Of a DNA stretch of 64,000 nucleotides, positions 35,891 to 46,016 are shown in pieces (within the stretch, counting starts at the first letter, position 1; every line of letters begins with the position of its first letter). The notes beneath the pieces are model-generated. The model searched no databases and was not told the origin of the DNA. It was given only the letters and a program-made list of their open reading frames with translations. This DNA comes from Asterella californica (lineage: Eukaryota > Streptophyta > Marchantiopsida > Marchantiales > Aytoniaceae), in assembly GCA_036924285.1 (NCBI GenBank), contig JAYKYS010000010.1, positions 18,823,001 through 18,887,000 on the forward strand. Direction: 5' to 3'. The translations under genes and the position numbers were made by a program.

Positions 35891-37400
35891 TTCACACTCT
35901 GTTTTTCGACTCTTCATCTCGCATACACTCTTAGAAGAAGCTTGTTGCTTAACGAGAAGACATGACCTTTGACCATTCTCTCTAGATTCTGCCAGCAAGG
36001 CTTCTCACAACTCTCTTCTAAGTTTCAAGAAGAAGAAGGAATAGGCTGTTATGGGCCAGACAGAAGAGATTCGCAAAGGACCCTCACGTCTTCTTGCGCA
36101 TTCTGCCAGTCTTTCCAATCTTCTAGTCTATCTAAGAAGATGCGGATTTGAGAAGTCAAGAAGACTTGGAGGCACATGCTTGTTTCTTAATTTCTTGCTT
36201 CTCGAAACAACAATCAACTCTCAAGTTCACTCTGGATTCGCATCAAGCTTCTCTCAACACAAATTCCAATCCAATCACTTGATACAAATTGCAAACATTC
36301 ATCTTCCGAAGATGTTCAAAATTCAGAAGCGTCTTCTCTCCACGGATTCTGAGACAGAAGCGCAGTAGGATAGAGAAATTGATAGTCATATCATCGAATT
36401 CTGGAATGGAAAGTAAGGAAGCTCAATTTCAATTCGGGAAGAAGTGGGAAGATGGTTGACGAAAATTAGATAGCGCTTCCTCGTCCAATTTTCTCAAGGG
36501 AAACTTAGGGTAGGGAGAACGATCGATGGGCTTCCTGCAAACGACCAGGGAAGCACGGGAGACATCAAAACAGAGAACGGAAGCGATGGAGAAGAGAAAA
36601 GACATGAGAAGAACCTCAATACTGCTTCCAGCTACGCTTTTGATTGTCCCTTCAGTCTTCTGCGTGCTTCAGAACTTCAATTTCGTCTTCAATGTCTTGC
36701 CACGATCCCGCTTCTGTCTTCAATCTCAAGCTGTTGCTACACTGCTCCTACAATCGATCTCGATCTGCTGCACTCCGAAGCTTCTCTCTCAATTTCCATC
36801 TCGACCCTCAATTCCTAATCTTTTAATAACGAGAGGATCTCTCACTCTTCCACCTCAAGTGCGCTTCCTGGCTGAAAGACACCTTTTTCTACTCAGTCCC
36901 TTCAATTCGCTCTGCGCGCTTCCAAGGTATTCTTCAATTTCCGAATCGAAGTAATTTCTAGAATCGAGAAGCAGCAAGGAGTGCTCTGATGCTAATGCGC
37001 CTCCAGCTTCTGTATCTTCTCTGCGCGATTAGGTAATAGCTCGACTACCTTAGACCTACCTACTATAGTCGTGAGTACACGGAGGTATACCTACCCCTTA
37101 CCTAGTCGGTGTGTGGTTGGTACCTTCCGCAGTTGCAGTCATTGTCTTCTCGAAAGCATCTTCTGTCTTTGGCTTCCGACTTCTGTCTTCTAGAAGACAC
37201 CCTCCAGAAGAAGACTTCCTAGAAGACATCCGGCTTCCGGCTTCGGAAGAAGTAGACTTCTTCTCATAAATTCTCTTAAGATCATCTTCTCGCTAATCAG
37301 TGTGCAATCTTAAGTAATAAGGTTACTTCAATTATATAGACACGTCATTAACTTAAAATTTTCGAAAAATTCTCCAATCTTGCAAATTGTGGGCACCACA
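35891..37400 (-). repeat. 3' LTR of the Tat-like element, truncated
   Basis: Starts TGTGGTGCCCACAATTTGC at 37400 on the minus strand, directly after a GAGGGTGGGCGTA purine-rich tract. It matches 14241 to about 15640 over its whole visible length, in GAAGAC/GTCTTC-rich sequence, and stops at 35891. Confidence 0.8.
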
Positions 37401-37690
37401 TACGCCCACCCTCACATGCTTGCGTCCCCACAAACATCGAAGCTACTATTTTAGTCAAATATTTCTTGACACGCCACCTGTTAACACGAGTGGTCATCAA
37501 GGTATCATCTAGCTCTTCCAATTGTAAGGAACCATTGTCGAAGACTTCCAAGACTCTGTAAGGACCCATCCAGCGAAGATGAAGCTTCCCAGGGAATTTC
37601 AGATGCTTGTAGTATAGACGAACCAAGTCTCCATCTTTGACAGTCACCTTCTTCAGCTTGCCGTCAAAGTTAACCTTTCACTTCCTCAAA
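37348..37690 (-). pseudogene. Integrase C-terminal fragment (GPY module)
   Basis: Reads KKVTVKDGDLVRLYYKHLKF, then PGKLHLRWMGPYRVLEVFDN and VNRWRVKKY. The W-GPY/F motif marks the integrase C-terminal module of Ty3 elements. Catalytic core and zinc finger are absent: immediately upstream is RT sequence, so several kilobases of pol are missing. The frame stops inside the LTR. Confidence 0.8.
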
Positions 37691-38390
37691 AATATCAGAT
37701 GATCTACTTTCGATCGAAACACACAAAAATCATCTAGGAAGATCTCCATGAAAGTGCGAAGATATTCCTTAAAGATCGTAATCATCAGCCTCTAGAATGT
37801 GGCAGGAGCGTTGCATAAACCAAACAGCATTTGGTTATATGCGTAAGTTCTCCAATCAGTAGTAAAAGTGATCTTCGACTTGTCTTCTTCTCTGATTAAA
37901 ACTTGGTTGTATCCAGAATACCAATCCAGGAAGCTGTAGAACTCATGTCTTGCCACCTGGTCTAACACAGAATCAGTGAATGGTAAAGGATGATGGTCCT
38001 TCTTCGTGGTCATTCAGCTTTCGGAAGTCCTGACACACTCTGATCTTACATGTCTGCTTCTTTGGCACGATGACAATGAGAGCTACCCACTCACTGCTAA
38101 GCATTGGGAAGATGACTCATGCCTTCAGATACTGATCAGTCTGATCCTTCACTAGAAGCGAGTACTTGAGGTCGAGACGATACTGTCTCTGCCGTGCAGG
38201 AACAATGCCTTCCAGCAAGTCAATTCGATGCTCTCCTAGTTCTCTAGGTATGCCCTTCATGTCTTCTATGGTTCATGCGAAGACATCTTGGAACTCTGTC
38301 AGGAGTTCTCTGAAGTCTTTCAACTGCTGGTCCTCGATCACCTTGGAAAGTTTTAGCTTCTTCCCAGGAGCAATCTCCATCTCTTGAAGG
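37691..38390 (-). pseudogene. Reverse transcriptase N-terminal half, Tat type, with stops
   Basis: Recognisable: ELGEHRIDLLEGIVPARQRQ, RVCQDFRKLND, HPLPFTDSVLDQVARHEF, FLDWYSGYNQVLI, FGLCNAPATF and a FLDDF catalytic box (YxDD-type). Several in-frame stops occur (for example between APATF and RLM), and it ends about 37690. The QDFRKLN/SGYNQ style separates this element from the chromovirus-like one at 1-4907. Confidence 0.8.
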
Positions 38391-38557
38391 TCGTCATGGT
38401 TCACCATTCCTTCAGTATGACTGTATTCACTAGCACCAAAATATTTCGGTTTGGGAGCTTCTTCCAGGTCTGACTCAGCTTTTGAACGATTAGCTAACTG
38501 ATCTTCTGAAGGGAAGATAGTACTTTCGTCTTCTATAAGCTCTTCTTCCGCAATTTT

Positions 38558-39100
38558 CTAGCACTCAATGTATCCACAGTTCACTTCTTCTGCTTCTTCT
38601 GAGATACTTGTAGTACGCAAGTAATTTATCACAAGCTCATCATATCTTTCATCACTGTCAAAAGACGCAGCTGAGTCTTTTGATGTGTACTCCTCAGTCG
38701 TAGAGAGAGTTTCACCTTGATGTCCAATCTTCATCCAAGAGAGTGAGACTTTGGACTTTTTGCCCTGCTTGGGTGTAAGATTGAGAAACCTCAAACGATG
38801 TCTTCTCCAATCGGTATTTACATTTGCAGCATACAACCAAGGTCTTCCTATCAAAACATGATACCCAACCTTAGTTACTGGTCCCAAAATAATGTAAGTG
38901 AGGTAGAAAGATACTCTCCCAATTATCGTCAAGACATCTTTCAGTTGCCCCAAAGGTCATCTTCTGGTTTGGTCTGTCGTTCTGAGAATCCTCGGAGTAG
39001 GTTGGAACTCAGTGAAGTCTAAGGCATACGCAGTTTCTTCAGTCATGATGTTGACTCCGGAGCCTGAATCAATGGGTATCTTCTTCAGAAGACAACCATG
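38558..39100 (-). pseudogene. Protease region of the Tat-like element
   Basis: Upstream part: a DSGSGVNIMTEETAYALDF active-site region (about 39012-39080). Downstream: a block with GYHVLIGRPWLYAANVNTDW and an acidic linker. DSGSGVN and H-LIGRPWL are characteristic of the Tat/Athila protease. Frames are broken between the two parts. Confidence 0.75.
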
Positions 39101-39298
39101 GATCTCTATGTCAAGTTCTGGAGCTCCTAAGTCCTCATGTTCTATCTTAAGGATCGGGGTGCTTTGGGGAAGTTTCGTCTTTCTCCTCTTCCTCGATCCT
39201 TGTAGGACAGACTGTAACAGCTTCTTGTAATTAGCATTATCATCCAGAAGCTGTTGGAAGGTTACATCCGTCTTCTTATTTCATTTATCTCGTAAGAT

Positions 39299-39888
39299 TT
39301 ATGAAAGAAGGGATTGATTCAGAAGAATGACTCGAGTTTCCAACATGGAAGGTTTATAAGTTACTTCCTTAGGTGGAAGACCTGAATTGGGTCTTCCCTC
39401 GACTGGAAGCTGGTCTTGTGGGACAGAGGCTGCCGTGGTCAGTGGAGGAAGCTTCTGCACTATCTTCTGTAGCTTCTCCAGTTCTTCTTGCATGATCGCT
39501 TCTACTTCTTTTCTGATATCAGGAGCAAAGTACTTCGGATTTTCCTTGTCATAAGCAGGAGAGGAAGGTCGTTCGAGAGAGGGTGATCTGTCCTTATGCT
39601 GCTTCTTCTTCTTAGTCTCCTTACGACGAGATTCTGACTTCTCGTCGTAAGGATAAAAGTTGATGCTTCCTCAAGTGGTTTCTTTTTATGAGCTGCAGAC
39701 GTCTTCTGCAGCTGAGGCTCTTTTCTTATGCGCTTCCCAGGGTCTGATTCATCTTCCTCTATGTGTAGATAATCCGCGAAATCCACATGATCTTCTTCTT
39801 CTACAACGATATGTTCTACCACTGCTAACTGGAGCTTAGAAGCTGATGTTGCTTCTGCAAGAGGTGTGGTATCCGCAAATCTAACCAT
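39299..39888 (-). pseudogene. gag tail/linker of the Tat-like element
   Basis: Two frames (39888-39502 and 39493-39299) rich in Glu, Lys and Pro: FADYLHIEEDESDPG followed by Lys/Arg-rich sequence, then EELEKLQKIVQKLPPL. No knuckle or gag core is visible. Assigned by position upstream of the protease and by strand. Confidence 0.5.
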
Positions 39889-39901
39889 CTGCCTTGGGCG
39901 T

Positions 39902-41203
39902 TGTCGTAATGTGAATCATTTTACATTGTAAATAATTCACCTCTCTGTCAAGCGTTAGTCTCTTTGAGTGAAGTTAGGACCTCAGAGAAGTCGACACTGG
40001 AGGATGTTATATTTTTTAGTCTTAGTAGATTGATTACCATGTTAATAGAGTTAAGCTCATGGGTTGTACTTACAAGTCGCCCATGCATGCTTTCTAGCGT
40101 GTTTGAGTTATCTTTCAAGATTACGTGTCGCTTTACATGTCTTCGCATGTAGTTTAAGGGTTACGTTGGCACTTTAGGGGCTTGACGTGGTAGCCTATGT
40201 GCAAAATTAAGTCACCACGTGGTTTGGGACACAAAAGGACAGGGGAGTGAAGCTATGAACTCCCATTGGTCCAATTTTATCTTTATGTACTGCTAAACTT
40301 AGTAGTAGAGGTCTTAAGAGAAGTTCGAGCATTTGTTGAAAGAACTAGAAACTCCGACAACACAGGAGGATAGGGCTCGTCGTGCCAGTCGCTGTCAGTG
40401 AAATTTTTGATCGATTTGGAGCAATAAAGAAGGAGTTATGGCTGATTGAAGTTCGAATTGTGTCAGAATTGCATCACTTTTGTTAATTTTGAGATTTTCG
40501 GTGTCAATCGCAGCAGATTGGAGAAAATCGCTTCAAACCTTCGTGGTCCCGTTCACTGTCAGCAGGGCTACGACTGTCCTTAAATTTTCATGTCAATTGA
40601 ATGAGTGAGTAATTCGGGGCGACCGCTGAAGCAGAGGGGGTCCGAAAAGCTCTCAATCTAGAACAGCAACTTCAGAGAGCGAGATCTGGAGTTCTGTGTA
40701 CAATCAGGACGTCCAACTTCACAAGGGTGTTTAGCAAGCTGTGAACTGCAAATCCTGTAAGAATCTTCGAAAGTGATCAAGCCAATTCTCTGTTCTAGGT
40801 CGAAATAGCTGTCTGGGTATCAGAATGTCATAATTTCTCTGCTCAGAATGTTTCTGTCCATATCTCGGTGCTCTGAATTGATCTCAAGCTGAAACTTCGT
40901 ATGTATGGTCAGTAGGGCCTCATTTACATGTAGGAGAAGTTCTGAAGTCTAAACCATCGTATGTTTCTGATTCTAAACTGTTAAAGTTCGCTGTCTGATC
41001 TTATTACTGCTTGTCTGATCTGATTTTCGTTTCCTGAACATACTGGAGGGTCCATTCGACCTGAGTGAGTGTTATAGTGTTCCCTTTTGATCTGAAGCCT
41101 ACCTCTGTAGTAAGCAACCATAGCCTGAAGCCCAACGCTTCTCCGAGTAGACTGAACACAATCAGAAGATTCCGTCCTTCCCAGGAAAACTCTCAACTCG
41201 ACA
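39902..41203 (+). repeat. 5' LTR of element B (1302 bp)
   Basis: TGTC...GACA ends. The start block (AATAATTCA, GTTAG-CTC, TTAGGACCTCAGAGAAG) matches the LTR of A at 12421. The gag leader after it is shared with A (TTCCACTG(A/G)GAGC, GGTTGAGTTTA). Confidence 0.6.
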
Positions 41204-41272
41204 TCTGGTATTTCCACTGAGAGCTCTTGGGGTGATTGATTGAGAAAGTTGAGTTTACTACAAGGAGAAGAG

Positions 41273-42448
41273 ATGGATCGCAAGAGCGCTGCTGCTGCTA
41301 CTTCTACGGCTGCTGCATCTACGTCTACTACAACTCCTTCTGTAGCACCAGCGGCTACAACGACATCTGCATCTGGTCTGGAGACGGCTGAGATTCTGAT
41401 GACGCTTGCGACCTTGGTCCAACAGCATCCGATCGTTGGAGGGGGTGAGTTAAAATCCACCAAGGCTTTGCAAGCAATTGTGAATAGATGTGGAAAGTTT
41501 GAGGGTAGAGATATTTCTAGATATCTGCGTGAGTATAGAGGAGAGATGGAGCTGGTTAGAGTTACAGATGTTGAGATGATAGCTAGCTTCGAGTTAGCTG
41601 TCATTCTTGAATTGTGAGACCAAGTTAAGGATGTATAGAGAAGAAATCTTGGAATCTGGATGAGTTTTGAGCGATCTCTTCGAGAAGAGTTTCTCGAAGA
41701 AGATTCAGAGAGAGTTACTAGGAGAACATTTTTGGACTGGGTTGAGCAGCAACCTGGTCGGATGATGAGCCTGAATGAGATGCTGAGAGAGTTTCATCGG
41801 AGATACTGACAACTCTCAACTCTAGAGCAAATAACATTAGATGTTAGGAAAATAGAGCTTTTTCTGCAAGCTACCGATGATGCTACGACAGATCGATTAT
41901 GTTTTATGTTGATCGATCAATCTGTTGAAGGAGGAGTTACTACTGATTGGGGAAGAGTCGAGGATGTTGTTGCCGTACTAATGAGACAGAGGAGGGGAAG
42001 AGTGGCTGTGGGAGGACGTCCGCTTGCAGAAATAACCGCTCAACCTCGCATTGCTCCTCAAGTACAGCAACCTCCGGCTCCGGCTCCTAGACATGTTGTA
42101 CCGGGTGTAGTTCCTTTGATGCCAGTTGTGCCAGTTCCTGCACAAAGTACACCAGTTCAGAGACCTGCAGAGAACCATAGACAGCAGAACCAGATCGAAG
42201 ACTTGATTCGGCAGATGAGAGAACTGAAGGTGGAGCTAGCTGGCTTGCAGAGACAGCAGCCACCGGCGCCTGCTACTGCACGTCCAGGAGGTGCTCCTGT
42301 TCGCAGATGTATCTGGTGTTACAATCCTGATCATTTTCATAGAGACTGTCAAGAGCTTACGGCTGCTTTGCGAGATGATGTGGTTCGCTACCATAACGGT
42401 AGGCTACATCTTTCTTCGACTGGAGAGCCGCTGAACACACATTTTTAA
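41273..42448 (+). pseudogene. gag of element B with zinc knuckle, three nonsense codons
   Basis: ATG 41273 opens a Thr/Ala-rich N-terminus, then ETAEILMTLATLVQQHPI, GGELKSTKALQAIVNRCGKF, RYLREYRGEMELV (gag core), DWVEQQP, TDWGRVEDVVAVLMRQRRGR, a Pro/Gln-rich linker and the CCHC knuckle CIWCYNPDHFHRDC near the end. In-frame stops: TGA 41615 (element A has CGG), TAG 41636 (A has CAG) and TGA 41807 (A has AAG). The first two fit C-to-T decay. If read through, the gag is about 391 residues. Confidence 0.85.
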
Positions 42449-42649
42449 ATTAGATTTGTTGGATGCTTGTGCACCTACACAGTTCCTCTCGCACTTGTTG
42501 GAAAAAACTGAATTACGATATTTTCCTAATATAAGTGCTTGAGATCCTACGTCTAAATTATAGGTTTTCTAACTGTAGTAGGTGTGGAAACCAGAAGCGG
42601 GGTTCATATGAAACAAAACCTATGATTTCCGCAGCACGCATTTTCACAG

Positions 42650-42724
42650 CACAAAATCCATTACGTTTGCGACTATTCCGTCCTCTGCAACACAAAATCC
42701 ATTACGTTCGCCACTATTCCGTCC
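42650..42724. repeat. Direct repeat of 34 bp, period 41 bp
   Basis: CACAAAATCCATTACGTT, then (T)(C)GC(G/C)ACTATTCCGTCC, at 42650-42683 and 42691-42724, with two mismatches. A shorter piece of the unit (GCAGCACGCA) precedes it. Confidence 0.85.
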
Positions 42725-43224
42725 CGTTACAACCCCAACATCCAAACGAATTATGTAAAACGACAGTAACAAATTCCCACGCGCGCAACTCCACTCGGAA
42801 CGTTTGATAGTCCTCTGTAGGATTTGTCCAATTATCATGTTTTACCACTGAAACTTGCTAGAGAAGTTCAACAGATTTGGATTTCTTGTAATAATTTAAA
42901 GCTCGCTAACTAAGAAGCATGAGTTCTCCTAGTAACATCCTCCGTCAGCTGATCCGCCATATGCCGGACCAAAAGCGAAAGCTGCCGAGTCCTCGAGGAG
43001 ACACCATGAAACTTTAACGCAAAATCAGCTATGAATACCTCATGTCTGTACCGTCGTCAACCTCACCCCTAACTCGTTCTAGAGGAGGCAATGTCCCTGG
43101 CTGTATCATTCAACATTACGGTGCAACAGTTCAGTAGATCTCGCGAGAATAAGCATCCCCCAAGCATGTACAGCGAGATTAGTCACGACCGTTTTTTAAA
43201 GTGGAGGAGGGAATCCAGCGGTTG

Positions 43225-43460
43225 GCCACCGCTTATGTAGCGGTAACCGAGGGGAATAAACTTGAAAAGAAACCGGCGGCCACTGAGGACGTTCTCGGCG
43301 CTTTAGCGAGGCTTCAGCTGCGACTACATTTCTTTTCTTTGGAGCCAACCGCCGCTTCTGTACCGAGGAGAATTAACTTTCAAATGAACGGCAGCTAAGG
43401 CGGGCAGTAACAGCGTTCTCGCCACTTTATCGCGGCTTCAGCTGCGAGGACGTTTCTTTC
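43225..43460. repeat. Imperfect tandem duplication, about 118 bp units
   Basis: Shared blocks in order: GCC(A)ACCG..GCTT, ACCGAGG(G)GAAT(A)AAC, a GTTCTCG(G/C)C block, CTTTA(G/T)CG(A)GGCTTCAGCTGCGA and TTTCTTT. Units start near 43225 and 43344. A third, weaker unit may follow to 43530. Confidence 0.75.
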
Positions 43461-44070
43461 GAGTTTCCAGCGCTACACTGCTAACGGGACCTTCTGACCG
43501 CGTTATCGCCGCTTCGTCTCGTCTTTCGAGCACTGCCATTTCCGTCCCTCGATTCTCTTTCACATCGTTCGCATCATTCTACTTTGCATCGTTCCTTCGC
43601 CTTCTCGTGTTTACCTCTTTCACGTTCGCACCGCATTGTCTATCCCTCGTTTCTTGCTCATTGTTTCGCTGCCTTCGGTACGCTTGTTTGCAGCACGGAC
43701 CGACCTCGAACCGAGGCTTTCGCTCACTTCGCTGGATGAAATGACGAGGAACGAATTGCTTTCCCCGTCATGTCTTTGCTGGATTGGAACTTCATCGTGG
43801 ATTGTGCCGATTTGCTTTCCATCGTGCTGTTTCATTCCTTCTAGCAAATGTTCTTCTTCTAACCTTGTTCCTGTCACGTTCTTTTTTTGCTGTAACTCGG
43901 AAAAGGAAGAACTCGACGTGCATGGGACGACGGATGGGACGCTCATGCCGACATGCTCGCTGCTTCTTGTCTTCGCCTCGCTCGCTGTACCTCGACGTGT
44001 GAGCATCTTGCACATTGTCCAGATAAGTACTCGAATTGTCACTGTCATACGCGTTTTCTCGGTTGTTTTC

Positions 44071-44778
44071 ATGTCGAACGACGTTGCTCCTCCTCAGGTT
44101 GTTGTTCTCGATGACGATGAGGTTGGCGATGCAGTTGCCAATGATGATCAGTTGTCCGTTCCATGTAGTCCCATCTCGGAAGTACTTGCCGATGATGATG
44201 TAGCTTATATTCCTTCCACTCCCCCTGACGTCAGCCCTCCACGAGAACTCCACGACAGTTTCTCTGCCTTCGAAGCAGTTTGCTCTCACCAGATTGATGT
44301 CTCGGGTCCATGTCATATCGATCGTTTTTGTCGCCCTCTCAGTTCGCCTCCTTACCGTCTTTACAGTGGAACTTTGCTCTCCTTCTCTGATATCGATCTG
44401 TACAAATCTCGCTCATACATTTACATAGACTTTCATTTCACTCTTGTACCACCCGAATTCTTAGTTCCTGCGCTTGATTATGTGCTAGTTTGTAAATCTT
44501 TTTCTGTACCGACGAGTTGTCTTCAGGCTGTTGTGAGACCGTACCACTATATACACATGGAAGGAGCTTGGTTAGTTTTACGAGACTCTCGTTCCATACT
44601 GTTCTCGTATCCCAAGTTCTTAGTTCTTCCAACTGATCCACGCCTTTTGAAACCGACTGTTGTAGCTGTTTACCGCCTTAACTGTGTTCGCTGTCTCTGT
44701 TACGACGTGGATCACAAATCTTTCAGATTTGCTTGCAAGCACCATCCCTTTAAACATGTTGCTCAGACGAGCTGCTAG
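44071..44778 (+). CDS. Unrecognised 235-residue ORF upstream of the Rep-like ORF
   Basis: ATG 44071 to TAG 44776-44778. The first about 70 residues are acidic and disordered (VVVLDDDEVGDAV, EVLADDDVAYIPSTPP). The rest is hydrophobic/aromatic with paired cysteines near the end (CVRCLCYDV, FACKHHPF), which could bind a metal. No family recognised. Its 3' end overlaps the start of the next ORF by 23 bases in another frame (ATG 44756), a layout seen in compact mobile or viral elements. The frame is intact, unlike its neighbour. A host gene is possible but no plant homologue comes to mind. Confidence 0.45.
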   Translation: MSNDVAPPQVVVLDDDEVGDAVANDDQLSVPCSPISEVLADDDVAYIPSTPPDVSPPRELHDSFSAFEAVCSHQIDVSGPCHIDRFCRPLSSPPYRLYSGTLLSFSDIDLYKSRSYIYIDFHFTLVPPEFLVPALDYVLVCKSFSVPTSCLQAVVRPYHYIHMEGAWLVLRDSRSILFSYPKFLVLPTDPRLLKPTVVAVYRLNCVRCLCYDVDHKSFRFACKHHPFKHVAQTSC

Positions 44779-45916
44779 AGCTCACCGTCCGCAGACGCTG
44801 CCACAACCGCCGCTCACGAGCGGCACACGTAGGGTGCCTATTACAAAATGATTGGAGTTGTCCCTTACAGTCAATTCAACCGGTAGTGACCTCGATATTG
44901 ACACATGTTGGCCACTGCTCTGTCGTTTCCTGCAAGATGAGTGTAAGGGCGGTTTGCTGTCTGTAGAACGAGGAGGAAGTCTCTTACACTTGTATGTACA
45001 GGGCGTTATATGTGTCGAAGCTAGTACTACTTTGCAGGTCAAACAGCATGTGCTTGCTGTTCTTGGTTGGAAGGGACTCGACAGACCTGTTGGAGGTGAA
45101 GTTTGTATCAAGTCGCTAACAAACAGAGGCCTGCATACCTTCGTCGGTATGGTGGGGTACTGCATGAAGGACAAGGCTGAGGCTCATCACAAAGCATGCA
45201 TGAAGAACATTACTAACAGTATGCTTGAGGACGTGGAAGAACTGTTTATTCTTTTTGGTGCTGCAGACACCAAAAATCGGGTGGAGTTAAACTGCAACAA
45301 CATTCTCAAACGAGCGCTCCAATTTAACAAGTTCAGGAGCAGACACCCATTAGGTACGACTTTGAGAACCTGCCTCCGCTCGATCATAAGATCTGGTAAA
45401 TATACTCCTTCCTGCCGATGGTTGATGACATGTGGCATTCATAAGACTAGAAGCGACTCCTTGTGGAAGGCAATTGTTCGGCCAGAGACCATTACTATAG
45501 CTGACATAGACAACGTGTTTTTTGCACAAACGCGTGCTCGGTATTTCATCGTCGAACAACCTGACACTGACGTTGTCAACGAGGAGGACTGCATAATCGC
45601 CGCCTCTCCTGCAGAAAGACCGAGGACAGTCCTCAATTTTCAAGACGTCGATGCTTTACCCGACTACATGCCTATATGCAGTGCACTCGACCGTCATCTT
45701 GGAGCGGACAGATGCTATGATGCTATGAAGATAACATTGCTTTCGCTTCTCGCTTCACGGTTGAGGGCAGCTTTTTTCTCTACAGTTGCTCGACAGTCCT
45801 TGCTTGTTGAAGTTTTCCATTACTCTGCACAGGAAACACAGGACCAAAAGAGTAGCTGTCGCAGGTGGACTCTTGGACGTACACAACTCGAAGGATATAT
45901 TGATCGATGGTTTTAG
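44756..45916 (+). pseudogene. Putative HUH/Rep-like replication protein, one in-frame TGA
   Basis: ATG 44756 opens 31 basic codons, then TGA (44849-44851), then 355 sense codons to TAG 45916. Read through, the order is a hydrophobic LELSLTVNSTG strand, a SVERGGSLLHLYVQGVI segment, a VGYCMKDKAEAHHKAC segment and a basic C-terminal half with paired Cys (TCLRSIIRSGKYTPSCRW). This resembles the three-motif plan of HUH endonucleases of CRESS-DNA viruses and Replitron-type transposons: strand motif, H-x-(H/Q) metal motif before QG, and Y-C-x-K. The second His would be Tyr here, so activity is doubtful. The TGA could be a Trp codon changed by G-to-A. Alternatives are another transposase family or an unknown plant protein. 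The assignment is by motif reading only. Confidence 0.4.
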
Positions 45917-46016
45917 TGTATGAGGCTTTTACTGCTGCTTACAGTCTGCGCAGTGACCTCACAGAATATATTCATCGATGGTTTTACTGTATGAGGCTTT
46001 TACTGCTGCTTAGAGT
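45895..46016 (+). repeat. Direct repeat of 51 bp, period 71 bp, across the ORF end
   Basis: ATATATT(G/C)ATCGATGGTTTTA, then TGTATGAGGCTTTTACTGCTGCTTA, at 45895-45945 and 45966-46016. The first copy contains the stop codon of the Rep-like frame (GGTTTTAG); the second has TTTTAC there. Confidence 0.9.

Larger units (their letters stand above)
35891..39901 (-). mobile_element. Tat-like Ty3 element with RT-to-integrase core deleted
   Basis: On the minus strand, from right to left: gag tail (39888-39299), protease, RT N-terminus, an abrupt junction near 37680, integrase C-terminus, then the 3' LTR from 37400. The LTR matches that of the nested element at 14241. The right end is cut by element B at 39902 and the left end by the short LTR at 35890. 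No remaining 5' part was found to the right of B. Confidence 0.8.
39902..42448 (+). mobile_element. LTR retrotransposon B, 5' LTR plus gag, relative of element A
   Basis: The 5' LTR is 39902 (TGTCGTAATG) to 41203 (CTCGACA), followed by a leader and gag from 41273. It sits inside the minus-strand Tat-like element. No pol and no 3' LTR are seen after the gag, so it is truncated in or after 42.5 kb. No target duplication was identified. Confidence 0.7.
42449..44070 (+). other. Spacer with two repeat pairs, no gene recognised
   Basis: Contains the 34-bp direct repeat at 42650/42691 and the roughly 118-bp tandem pair at 43225-43460. GC rises from about 43.2 kb. The open frame before the ATG at 44071 has no recognisable domain and may be leader sequence of the ORF pair downstream. 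Confidence 0.5.

Noticed and set aside
44071..45916. Integrated plant virus coat or movement genes
   Set aside because: Nothing in either ORF resembles a coat or movement protein; only the second ORF shows Rep-like features.
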